Made by a program: the position numbers and the translations under genes | Shown: positions 19,634 to 26,858 of the stretch, in pieces | Position numbering within the stretch: position 1 is the first letter of the stretch | How the letters are laid out: each line of letters opens with the position of its first letter | The notes under the pieces: generated by a model | Told to the model about the DNA's origin: nothing | Databases searched by the model: none | Seen by the model: only the letters and a program-made list of their open reading frames with translations | From: an uncultured Myxococcales bacterium | GTDB taxonomy: Bacteria > Myxococcota_A > UBA9042 | Assembly: GCA_937915965.1 (NCBI GenBank) | Contig: CALGHC010000648.1 | Coordinates: 1 to 26,858 of the forward strand | Length of the DNA stretch: 26,858 bases | Reading direction: 5' to 3'

Positions 19634-21670
19634 TTATTTCATCACGACGGACTTCGCCGTCGTCTGACCCGACTTCACTTCGACTGTCACGCGCTTTGTG
19701 ACCTGCCCCTTGGTCAAGACAAAGGTGTGTTTGCCAGGCGCGAGCTCAACGCTGCGCGGGGTGAGACCGAGGCTGCGCCCCTTGAGCGAGACCTTGGCCC
19801 ACGGGGTGGCGTTGATCGTCACCTTGCCCTTCTTCGCCTTGACGACGCGAACCGCGGCGCGCTCCTTCTCGAGCTTGACCTCGAAGGTCTCGAGCTTGTT
19901 CTTTACGAAAAACTCCTTGCTGCTGTCCTTGTAGCCAGACGCGGACGCGGTGATCTTGAACGAGTCACCGATCTTGAGCTTGGGCACTTTGAGGTTACCG
20001 TTCACGAGCGACACGTCGACGCCGTTCACCTTCACCTTCGCCGAATCCGGCTCGATCTGAACGATCACGATGGTGTCAGGCTGCTTCACCACCACCGGCT
20101 TCACGACCTCCACCTTGGGCTTCGGCAAGACCACGACGACCTTGTCGCCATCTTTCGAATCGGAGTGCCGCAGCAGCTTCTTGGCGCCGTTGCGACCGAT
20201 GGCGAGAATCTTGAACTCTGCGCCTTCGTCGACGGTAAAACTGAGCTTGTCTGACGTCGCCTCCGTCTCACCGTCGATCTTGATTTCGACCGCGCCAGGG
20301 GCAGAGATCTGCACCGTGACCTTCTTCTTCGGCGGCGGCGCCTTGGCCTTCACCGCGACCGGCGCCGGCACGACGACCGGGGGTGCAGGCTTGTCGAGCC
20401 CGCCCATGCCCACGAACGCACCCGCGCCGACCACGCCCATCAGCAGGACGCCGAGCCCGATGAACAGGCCGGTGTTCGACTTTTTCGGTGGCGATCCGGC
20501 GAGGCTTTGGCCTGACAGATTTGCCATCGCGATGGCCGCCGACGCGTCTAGGGCAACAGTCGCCTCACCGTCGGGCGCCAGCATCGCGCCGGTATCTAGG
20601 GCGACAGTCGCTTCGTCACCGTCCGCCTGAATCTGGTTGCTGTTGGTCGACGGGCGGCGCATCGTCGAATTGGTGCGCATGTCCTTGAGAGCCTGCGCTT
20701 CAGCCGCGACATCGGTCTTCAGCTTGTCGATTCGGTCGCCAAAGAGCGTGTGGAGGTACCCTTTGAGGGAGATCGCGCTCGGATCCGGCACCGTCGAGTA
20801 GAACCACCTGCGCAGCTCCGCGACGAAGGCCGCGACGTCCTTGTGGCGCTCGTCCCGATCTTTGGCCAGCGACTTCAGCACGATCTGGTTGAGGCTCTCA
20901 GGAACCTCGGCGTTCATCTCTGTGAGCGAGGGGACCTCGGCCCGCAAGACGTTGTTGAGCGTCTCGAAGTCAGAGTCACCGACGAACAGCCGCTTGCCGC
21001 TGAGCATCTCCCATAGACACACACCGAGCGCGAATAGATCCGAGCGACCGTCGAGCGGCTTGCCACGGGCCTGCTCCGGGCTCATATAAGCGCACTTGCC
21101 TTTGACGGTGCCAACGCGGGTCTTGGTGGAGCGACTCGCAGCCTTGGCGATGCCGAAGTCCATGATCTTCACTTCACCGTTGTAACTCACCATCATGTTG
21201 TGTGGCGAAATGTCACGGTGAATGATGTTGAGCGGCTTGCCGTCGACCTCGCGTTTGTGCGCGTAGTCGAGGCCCTGCCCCGCTTCGATCATGATGTAGA
21301 CGGCCTGCGCGATCGAGAGGGGCTCGCCCTCCTTGGTGCCGACGTCCAGCACGCGCTTGAGGTCTTCGCCCTCCACGTACTCCATGGCGATGTAGTAGAG
21401 GTTCTCAACCTCGTCGAAATCGAAGACCTGGACCACGTTGGCATGATTGAGGTGAGCGGCGACGCGCGCCTCGTCCTGAAACATCGTGACGAAGGACTCA
21501 TCCTCGCAAAAATGCGGAAGGATCCGCTTGATGACGACAACTTTCTCGAACCCTTCGGCGCCGACGGACTTGGCGCGAAAGATCTCCGCCATGCCGCCCA
21601 TCGCGATCTTCTGGGTGAGATAGTAGCGGCCAAACTGCTGGGGATAGCTCGCTCGGTTACCAGTCGCCAT
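19634..21670 (-). CDS. Transmembrane Ser/Thr protein kinase with a C-terminal PEGA domain
   Basis: The cytoplasmic kinase domain covers about residues 13-290. It shows the glycine loop IAMGGMAEIF, the ATP-binding Lys48 (VVIK), catalytic HRD (151-153) with NMMV following, DFG (171-173) and SPE (197-199), so it should be active. A linker carries two copies of EATVALD around Thr355 and Thr371. One membrane helix (about 401-423) follows, then a Pro/Lys-rich stretch and an outer region with beta-rich modules, the last of which (616-677) is a clear PEGA domain (KVTINATPWAKVSLKGRSLG). The ATG at 21670 gives 678 aa and has GAGAG at suitable spacing. A GTG six bases upstream is also possible but overlaps that site. 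It would phosphorylate cytoplasmic Ser/Thr targets in response to an envelope cue. No partner is evident nearby. Confidence 0.95.
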   Translation of the reverse strand: MATGNRASYPQQFGRYYLTQKIAMGGMAEIFRAKSVGAEGFEKVVVIKRILPHFCEDESFVTMFQDEARVAAHLNHANVVQVFDFDEVENLYYIAMEYVEGEDLKRVLDVGTKEGEPLSIAQAVYIMIEAGQGLDYAHKREVDGKPLNIIHRDISPHNMMVSYNGEVKIMDFGIAKAASRSTKTRVGTVKGKCAYMSPEQARGKPLDGRSDLFALGVCLWEMLSGKRLFVGDSDFETLNNVLRAEVPSLTEMNAEVPESLNQIVLKSLAKDRDERHKDVAAFVAELRRWFYSTVPDPSAISLKGYLHTLFGDRIDKLKTDVAAEAQALKDMRTNSTMRRPSTNSNQIQADGDEATVALDTGAMLAPDGEATVALDASAAIAMANLSGQSLAGSPPKKSNTGLFIGLGVLLMGVVGAGAFVGMGGLDKPAPPVVVPAPVAVKAKAPPPKKKVTVQISAPGAVEIKIDGETEATSDKLSFTVDEGAEFKILAIGRNGAKKLLRHSDSKDGDKVVVVLPKPKVEVVKPVVVKQPDTIVIVQIEPDSAKVKVNGVDVSLVNGNLKVPKLKIGDSFKITASASGYKDSSKEFFVKNKLETFEVKLEKERAAVRVVKAKKGKVTINATPWAKVSLKGRSLGLTPRSVELAPGKHTFVLTKGQVTKRVTVEVKSGQTTAKSVVMK

Positions 21671-22048
21671 GCTCACTCTCTACGTCGAAGCGGACTTCGG
21701 AACGGGATTACCTGCTCGCCAGGAGGAGATGCCCCGCCCCTGGCTGCACGCGAGACCTTGTATGTGGTCGCCTCTGCGAGCGCCACACATGCTACCGCAC
21801 CAAACGCTGGTGCGCGATCGGACTTTACGACCGGATGCCGTGACCGAGCGCCTCACAGTGTTTCACCGCGACGCCCGACGGCGCTATTGCCGAGAGCCAC
21901 GCGACCGCCGTTCGCACGCCTGCACTACACTAGAAGAGCGGGTGTGGGCGGTAGCAGTGATGCGTGTACTACGGTGTCATCTGGAGATCAACACGAGGAG
22001 CCGCAGGACCATGGGCCAGCGATGGCCACCTTAGGGTCCCTCTTCGGC
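21671..22048. other. 378-bp intergenic region between kinase and small-protein genes
   Basis: No credible gene is seen; overlapping + strand frames are shadows or lack family features. It must hold the kinase promoter, but no clear -35/-10 pair was found. A perfect 7-bp inverted repeat CGCACCA-AACGC-TGGTGCG lies at 21796-21814, about 130 bp upstream of the kinase start. It has no T-run and could be a regulator site. Confidence 0.5.
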
Positions 22049-22363
22049 TCACTTCTTCTTCTTCTTCTTCTTTGGCGGCGGCTCTGGATCACCCAAATCG
22101 GCGATCAGGCGGCCCCAAATCTCGGCGTCCAACGCGCCTTCAGTGTCCGCATCGGCGGCGAACGTCTCGCGGTTGTCGAAGCCCTGGCTGCACTCGTGAC
22201 AGACCATCGACTTCACGCGAAGCGCGTTGGCGTTCATGTAGTCGTCCAGGCAGGTCGCCAGGAACATTCGGCGGCTACGAAAGGCGCATTGAAAGACGTC
22301 GGAGAGTCGCCGCGGCCGAGCCATGACTTCGCCCTGAACTGCTGCTCCCGTGGTTCCATTCAT
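22049..22363 (-). CDS. Small CxxC protein with poly-Lys C-terminus, unknown function
   Basis: This 104-aa protein is not recognised. It starts with ATG at 22363, with GAGGT 8 nt upstream. It has a basic N-terminal part (ARPRR, SRRMF), single Cys at 26 and 38, and a VCHEC pair (Cys55 and Cys58). An acidic helix-like stretch (DADTEGALDAEIWGRLIADLG) is followed by PEPPP and seven Lys. With Cys26 and Cys38, the CxxC could form a zinc site; this is only a possibility. There is no signal peptide or membrane segment. Its own promoter and a structured leader with a terminator-like hairpin lie just upstream, which supports it being real and regulated. It diverges from the matrixin-like gene. Confidence 0.65.
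   Translation of the reverse strand: MNGTTGAAVQGEVMARPRRLSDVFQCAFRSRRMFLATCLDDYMNANALRVKSMVCHECSQGFDNRETFAADADTEGALDAEIWGRLIADLGDPEPPPKKKKKKK
22052..22072. repeat. (CTT)7 trinucleotide tract
   Basis: Seven CTT triplets on the + strand read as seven AAG Lys codons at the very end of the small CxxC protein. Copy-number slippage here would change the length of the Lys tail without shifting frame. Confidence 0.85.
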
Positions 22364-22380
22364 GCTTTGCTACCTCGCTG

Positions 22381-22442
22381 AAAAAAAACGCCCCGACTCG
22401 CCACACATGTCTACTTTGAGGAACAACGTAGATCCGAGTCGG
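22381..22442 (-). terminator. Terminator-like hairpin in the leader of the small CxxC gene
   Basis: On the minus strand CCGACTCG (22442-22435) pairs with CGAGTCGG (22400-22393). An inner stem TCTAC/GTAGA is nested within. It is followed by GGCG and then eight T (22388-22381). The T-run ends about 5 nt before the ribosome site of the small gene. No minus-strand gene precedes it, so it is more likely an attenuator, or the end of a short RNA, than an ordinary gene terminator. Confidence 0.6.
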
Positions 22443-22463
22443 TCGGCCACACTGGTGAAGCGG

Positions 22464-22491
22464 AATCTATCGAGTCATCGACAGAGGTCAA
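22464..22491 (-). promoter_or_regulatory. Sigma-70 type promoter for the small CxxC gene or a short leader RNA
   Basis: TTGACC (22486-22491) and TAGATT (22464-22469) are separated by 16 bp on the minus strand. A start near 22457 would give a leader of about 93 nt that contains the terminator-like hairpin. Confidence 0.55.
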
Positions 22492-22636
22492 GTAATTCAT
22501 CGGTTTCGCCAAGTTTACAGCGAGTTGAGATCGAGGTTCCGAGGGGGTCTCGAGCTCGACGCTATGGAAGTCCCGCGTCCACAGCACCGATCACGCACAC
22601 GTGGCTCGCGCGCCCTGCATCCGCTAGGCTACGCCC

Positions 22637-24643
22637 ATGCTGGACCGTCCCGCCACGACTGAACTCCCCCCCGCCGCCACACGCGCGCTGACGCGCCGAT
22701 GGCTTGCGGTGGCGGCGCTCGTCGTAGCGCTACTGCCGGGCTTCGATTCACTCCGCGACGAAGAGGGCAAGGCCGTCAAATGGCCGAGCCGGGCCGTGGC
22801 GGTGTTCGTGGAGGCGCGAGCTCATGGCGCGTTGTCGCCAGCGCAGATCGGCGCGGTGACACGCAAGGCGATGAAGAACTGGAATGCGGCGTTGCCGGGC
22901 GGTACGCAACTCGTCTGGGGAGGCTTGGTGGCCGCCGATCCGCGCTTCGACATCTTCATTCGCATGTCGACCAAGGACTTCGCAGATCGCACAAAGAACC
23001 CGACAGGTCGGCTCCGGATCGACGCTGACAGCGGGGAGCTCCGTCGGGTTCGAATCGAGCTCGACGCAGCGCACTTCGTTTTCTCGACGAGCGCCTCAGC
23101 GTCAGCGTTGGTGAACGCCGATCTGCAGGCGACGTTGACCCATCAACTCGGCCACGCGCTCGGCCTCGGGTTCAGCCGCGAGCGGGACGCGGCGCTCTAC
23201 TACTTCGTGGTCACGGCCGCCCAGCGCGCGCTGGCGGACGACGACCGACGCGGGATTCGGTGGCTCTACGGCGAGGAGGCGCCCGCCCCAGGGCGGCTCT
23301 GCGACGCGTGCGACGGGGACGCTGAGTGTGATGGCAAATGCCTCACATGGCCCAACGGCGGCAGTTACTGCGCGCGGCCGTGCACCAGCCACGACACCTG
23401 CCCAGTCGGCTACAGTTGCGGCAGTTGGCCCGGTGGCAACGCCTGCCTTCCCAACGACGAGCACTGCGCGCCAGATCGTGCTTCGGCGCCGGTGAGCGGC
23501 AAGTGCGCCAACGATTTCGCCTGTCCTAAACGGTTGTTTTGCCTGGCGACTGGCGGCGAGGGGTTCTGCTCTGCCGGGTGCACGGGCTTCTGTGACGGTT
23601 TTGGCCAGTGTCGCCAGGTCCAGCTTGGCGGTCAGGTCGTGGGCCTCTGCCTAGCCGGGAAAAATCGGGCCTTTGGCGAACGGTGCGAAGTTGCGCCGGA
23701 CTGTGGCTCACTCGTCTGCACGCCCAGCATTCTGGGCGGTGGCTACTGCGCGCGGGCCTGCGCGTCGGGTTGCCCGAAAGGCGCCAACTGCGATGCGGAC
23801 GGCAAGTTCTGCGTGCGACCCGGCGAGCTGGGCGTAGGGTGGCCGTGCGGGAGCGGGTTCGATTGTGCGTCGAATCTCTGCGTGGCCCACGGCGCGGTGT
23901 TCGCCAAGGTGTGTGCGATCACCTGCGGCGGCGCGGCGGATTGTCCCGCCGGATCGGGCTGCACGCCCACCGCCAACGGGATGTTCTGCTTGCCCTTTGG
24001 CACGCCGCCGCCCGGCGCTCCGTGCGCGACGATTGGGGCGTGTGGCGGCGGTAGCCTGTGCGACGAGCATCCGATGGCTGGCGTCGGCCGTTGCGCACCA
24101 ACGTGCGACCCCTACAGCACGAACGCGACCTGCCCGTCGGGCATGCGCTGCGCTTGGGTCGGCGCCGCATCGAGCACCGCCGGAGCCTGCCGCCCTTCAG
24201 GTCCGGGGGCATTGCTTGGCGTCGGATGCGACGTGGCCACGCCATGCCGAACGGACTTGGTCTGCGCCGCGACGGCGGACGGCGCTGGGACGTGTCACGC
24301 CGTCTGCGACCCAGCTGGGGCCGCGTGTCCGAGTCCGCAGACTTGCGTCGCTCTAGCTGACTCCGGCGCTGCCCCCAGCGTCTGCGCGAGCGCGGAGGGG
24401 CCACTCACGTGGCGACCGGCCGTCCCACCTAGCGCAAGCGGCGCGAATTTCGCTGCGCGATCGATGACGCTGCCAGACCTGCGCGCATACGGAACGCCGG
24501 CGAAGGATGACGCAGCGAGTGGCGGATGCACGGCCGCGCCCGCCCGTCGCGCGGCGCCCGGGGCGATGTGGCCCGTGCTAGCGCTGATGACGTTGGTGCT
24601 CACGGCTGGATTGGCTCGGCGGCGATGGCTGAGGCGCGTATGA
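22637..24643 (+). CDS. Matrixin-like pseudo-metalloprotease, Cys-rich, with MYXO-CTERM-like tail
   Basis: This 668-aa protein starts at ATG 22637, with only a weak ribosome site. A signal peptide hydrophobic core (WLAVAALVVALLPG) spans residues 22-35. Residues 50-212 follow the matrixin/zincin layout and end in DDDRRGIRWLYG. The zinc motif reads HQLGHALGLGF (169-179): the catalytic Glu is Gln and the third His is Phe. The Met-turn is also absent. Proteolysis is therefore unlikely. Residues 222-590 are Cys-rich with repeated CxxxxDCxxGxxC-like modules. The C-terminus has GGC, a hydrophobic helix (MWPVLALMTLVLTAGLA) and RRRWLRR, as in MYXO-CTERM proteins that are processed and anchored at the cell surface. 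It overlaps the next gene by 4 bp. Confidence 0.9.
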   Translation: MLDRPATTELPPAATRALTRRWLAVAALVVALLPGFDSLRDEEGKAVKWPSRAVAVFVEARAHGALSPAQIGAVTRKAMKNWNAALPGGTQLVWGGLVAADPRFDIFIRMSTKDFADRTKNPTGRLRIDADSGELRRVRIELDAAHFVFSTSASASALVNADLQATLTHQLGHALGLGFSRERDAALYYFVVTAAQRALADDDRRGIRWLYGEEAPAPGRLCDACDGDAECDGKCLTWPNGGSYCARPCTSHDTCPVGYSCGSWPGGNACLPNDEHCAPDRASAPVSGKCANDFACPKRLFCLATGGEGFCSAGCTGFCDGFGQCRQVQLGGQVVGLCLAGKNRAFGERCEVAPDCGSLVCTPSILGGGYCARACASGCPKGANCDADGKFCVRPGELGVGWPCGSGFDCASNLCVAHGAVFAKVCAITCGGAADCPAGSGCTPTANGMFCLPFGTPPPGAPCATIGACGGGSLCDEHPMAGVGRCAPTCDPYSTNATCPSGMRCAWVGAASSTAGACRPSGPGALLGVGCDVATPCRTDLVCAATADGAGTCHAVCDPAGAACPSPQTCVALADSGAAPSVCASAEGPLTWRPAVPPSASGANFAARSMTLPDLRAYGTPAKDDAASGGCTAAPARRAAPGAMWPVLALMTLVLTAGLARRRWLRRV

Positions 24644-26742
24644 AGCGGAGCTGCGGCGAACCGTGGCCAGAGGACGCACGGAGCGCCCGCGCGCTCGGAC
24701 TACCTGTGGGCACGCAGCTGCACGTCCCCGAGTCGGTTGATGCGTTGGCCGAGATCGTAGCCAGCGGGGCCTCTGGTGATGCCGGGTTGGTCACCGAGAG
24801 ACGGACGATCACGTGGTCGAGCGGTCAGGCGCCGCACACGACGACGATTGCCGCGGACACTGTCATCTGCCTCTCACGCCTGAACGGCGTGCGCGTCGAT
24901 AGCGAGCGGGGCGTCGTGGAGGCCGAGGCCGGCGCCCTGCTGGTGCAGGTCGAAGCGGCGCTACAGCGGGCGGGATGGTCGTTGGCGCTGCCGTTTCCGT
25001 CGACGCTGCGTGTCGGCGACGGCTTGTCCGGTGGACCTTGGACGTCGGCGCTGCGGCGACGTCTCATGTCGTTGACGTGGGTTGGCGCGGACGGCGGGGT
25101 GCACGCAGGCGATGCAGCATGTGTCCGAGCTGAGGTGGGGCCACGCGTCGATGGCGCGTTGCCCCTGCCGCGTGACGGTGCGATCCCCTGCGTCGCCAGC
25201 TTTCGCGCGCGACCCGCGGGCACCAACGCCCGGACGCAGTGGTGGCGCGTAGCGTCTCTGGAGCGCGCCGTCGCGCTGGCTGAAGATGCCGTTCGCGAGG
25301 GCTGGCCGCACACGCTGGCGACGCTCGAGTACGGCCGCCACGTCGAGCTCGGCCTGCACGACGGTGAGCTGCGGCCCGTGCTGGCCGCTTCCGTAGCGGC
25401 GCTGCGCGGTCGCCTCGGCAGCGCGAGTGCGCGGGGAACCAAGGAGGTGCTGTTAGGGTTGAGCGTGCGCGCGGAGCTCGGAGTCGGTGCGGTGCTGTTC
25501 GCTGCGCTGGGGCGTCGCATGGGCGGCGACGCCACGGCCATGAGCGCGGCCAACGTCGAGCCAGCGCAATGGCGCGCCGACCTCGCAAACTCGATGGTTT
25601 CGTGGAACCTGCACATGCAGGAGAGGTGGCGCGAGAGCAGCTCAGCCGGATTGCTCCCGGATCGGCGTGAAGCGCGGCTTGAGACTGGGGCGGCGCTCCG
25701 CTGCACCCAGGCGATCTTAGAGACCCACGGCCGCTGGCTTGTTCGACAAACAGACTTCGCGCGAGCTGTGCCAGCGCTCAGCGCGTCGCTACCGCTCCTG
25801 CACGCATCCACGCCGCCGACCAAGCAGCAGACCATCTCCGTCACCGGCGACGGGATGGCCGTGGCCCGTGTGCGTCGCTGGCGACACCAAGGGGATCAAT
25901 CGGCGCTGACCTTGCGCCTGGACGGGCTGGGGGGAGTGGCGCTCACAGATGACGGGGACGTCGTGGCTGGGATCGCGGCGACGCTGGCGGAAGTAGAGCT
26001 CATGCTCCGCGGCGTGGGCCGAACGTTGGGTGTGCGACCGGACCGATCGTTCGGCGCCACGGTGCTTGACCTGCTGCTCGACGCCCCAAGCTGGCGTGCG
26101 GCCGCGTGCGCCAGCGCCGCTCACGGCCTGTGTCTCGATGCGATGGGTACGGTGCGGGAGGTGCGCGGCGTCGACCGATTTGGTGGCGCGGGCACGCTGG
26201 AGCGGTGGGTGCGTGTCGACGGCGGCGCTGGCCTAGACGCCGCCCCGCTTGAGGTCCGCTTTCGTGGCTGGCGCTGGGTCAAACGCGACACGCTGCGAGA
26301 TTGGTGTTGGCTCGGCACGGACAACGAGGCCGCGCTGCGCGCCTTTGACCTCGCCGCTCGCTCACCACACCTGCTGCGTCTCGCCGTTCACGGCAGCGGC
26401 TCCAATTGCACCGACCGCGCCAACGGGCCCGGCGCCCGCATCTTGGTGCGCACAGGCGGCTTGAGGCCGGGCGAACGCCGCGCGATAGACCACGTTCGCG
26501 CTGCGCTGCCCGGTGTGATGGAGGTCGATGACGAAGCGTGGCGCGTGGCTCCGCTGGGGTTTGATCCACCCGAGATGGTCACGCGACGGCACTGCAGGAC
26601 GACCTCTGCGTCGGGGCAGACGTGGACGTCGAGATTCACGCGCGGGCGGGCGGCGCGGTGCACGCCCGGCGGCGCAGCTGCCAGTGACGCGCGTGCGGAC
26701 CGCACCGCGACACGGGTCCTCGAGGTGCTGTTGTGTCCTTAG
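24640..26742 (+). CDS. FAD-binding (PCMH-type) oxidoreductase-like protein with duplicated domain
   Basis: The chosen ATG at 24640 forms an ATGA overlap with the stop of the preceding gene, with GAGG just upstream (700 aa). An in-frame ATG at 24625 is possible. Residues 24-160 follow the FAD_binding_4 pattern: VPESVDALAEIV, then TVICLSRLNGVRVD, GVVEAEAGALLVQVEAAL and a LRVGDGLSGG segment. The usual glycine-rich pyrophosphate loop is replaced by TITWSSGQ, so flavin binding may be altered. Around 395-500 a second half repeats the layout (LTLRLDGLGGVALTDDG, then VVAGIAATLAEVELMLRGVG), which suggests a duplicated PCMH-like domain. No signal peptide is seen, so it is cytoplasmic. The next gene has an Fe-S type motif, recalling GlcD/GlcF-like two-component dehydrogenases; the substrate is unknown. 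Confidence 0.82.
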   Translation: MKRSCGEPWPEDARSARALGLPVGTQLHVPESVDALAEIVASGASGDAGLVTERRTITWSSGQAPHTTTIAADTVICLSRLNGVRVDSERGVVEAEAGALLVQVEAALQRAGWSLALPFPSTLRVGDGLSGGPWTSALRRRLMSLTWVGADGGVHAGDAACVRAEVGPRVDGALPLPRDGAIPCVASFRARPAGTNARTQWWRVASLERAVALAEDAVREGWPHTLATLEYGRHVELGLHDGELRPVLAASVAALRGRLGSASARGTKEVLLGLSVRAELGVGAVLFAALGRRMGGDATAMSAANVEPAQWRADLANSMVSWNLHMQERWRESSSAGLLPDRREARLETGAALRCTQAILETHGRWLVRQTDFARAVPALSASLPLLHASTPPTKQQTISVTGDGMAVARVRRWRHQGDQSALTLRLDGLGGVALTDDGDVVAGIAATLAEVELMLRGVGRTLGVRPDRSFGATVLDLLLDAPSWRAAACASAAHGLCLDAMGTVREVRGVDRFGGAGTLERWVRVDGGAGLDAAPLEVRFRGWRWVKRDTLRDWCWLGTDNEAALRAFDLAARSPHLLRLAVHGSGSNCTDRANGPGARILVRTGGLRPGERRAIDHVRAALPGVMEVDDEAWRVAPLGFDPPEMVTRRHCRTTSASGQTWTSRFTRGRAARCTPGGAAASDARADRTATRVLEVLLCP

Positions 26743-26858
26743 CCCTCACGCTGCCGTGCGACACCTGCGATGCGCCGTGCGCGGCGGTGTGCGCGCCGCA
26801 CCACGCTTCGGGCCACCCTGGCACTGCGCCCGGCGCGCTGATGCGCCTCGCGCAAGGC
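26733..26858 (+). CDS. Partial: N-terminus of a probable 4Fe-4S protein
   Basis: The frame opens with GTG at 26733, with GAGGTG 5 nt upstream and a 10-bp overlap with the end of the flavoprotein gene. It stays open to the window end (42 codons). It begins MSLALTLPCDTCDAPCAAVC, which has the spacing CX2CX3CX3C seen in Fe-S cluster ligands of ferredoxin-like subunits. Position and overlap suggest an electron-transfer partner of the flavoprotein. With only 42 residues the family cannot be fixed. Confidence 0.65.
   Translation, partial: MSLALTLPCDTCDAPCAAVCAPHHASGHPGTAPGALMRLAQG

Noticed and set aside
21200..22381. A 393-codon + strand open frame across the kinase start and the small gene
   Set aside because: It is antisense to two better-supported genes and its protein changes character at each gene boundary, as expected of a shadow frame.
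24526..24639. An extended N-terminus for the flavoprotein, starting inside the preceding gene
   Set aside because: The added residues are low-complexity and overlap the tail of the preceding gene by over 100 bp. The ATGA at 24640 with GAGG upstream is a better start.

Overview
The window looks like high-GC chromosomal DNA from a Myxococcota-type (former Deltaproteobacteria) bacterium. Four things point there: a Ser/Thr kinase with a C-terminal PEGA domain, long arrays of MopE-type metal-binding repeats, a protein ending in a MYXO-CTERM-like Gly-Cys/TM/Arg-rich tail, and a very large Cys-rich surface lipoprotein. No mobile element, phage gene or CRISPR array was seen.

Layout. Positions 1-238 hold only hairpins. 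A tRNA-Leu(UAA) lies at 239-323 (-). Positions 424-18591 (-) are one uninterrupted 6055-codon gene for a secreted lipoprotein. In order it has a lipobox, an Ig-like domain, about 19 CTDC-like Cys repeats, a jelly-roll domain, a cadherin/Ig-like domain, a Rossmann/GATase-like domain, a PPC-like domain, about 31 MopE-type repeats and a terminal PPC-like domain. Complete globular domains are inserted inside individual MopE repeats: a SUEL-type lectin, six tandem beta-propeller-like units plus a detached seventh, a C-type lectin and a MAM/jelly-roll domain. The last two each carry a TLDc domain inserted within their own fold. From 18604 to 19268 there is no convincing gene, but two perfect dyads lie upstream of the giant gene. 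Two identical tRNA-Gly(GCC) genes follow (19301-19517, -), with a good promoter and a strong terminator.

A transmembrane Ser/Thr kinase with a C-terminal PEGA domain lies at 19634-21670 (-). A small CxxC protein with a poly-Lys tail lies at 22049-22363 (-), behind a promoter and a leader that contains an intrinsic-terminator-like hairpin. Divergent from it on the + strand is a probable operon. It encodes a matrixin-like protein with a damaged zinc site and a MYXO-CTERM-like tail (22637-24643), an FAD-binding oxidoreductase-like protein with a probably duplicated PCMH domain (24640-26742, ATGA overlap), and the start of a protein with a 4Fe-4S-type Cys motif (26733 to the window end).

Working together. 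The giant lipoprotein is best read as a calcium-dependent, multi-lectin surface adhesin or scaffold. The kinase could be a membrane sensor, but nothing in the sequence ties it to the adhesin. The flavoprotein and Fe-S pair resemble a two-component GlcD/GlcF-like dehydrogenase; their coupling to a surface-anchored pseudo-protease is unexplained. The most unusual item is the nested TLDc/lectin/propeller architecture of the giant protein.
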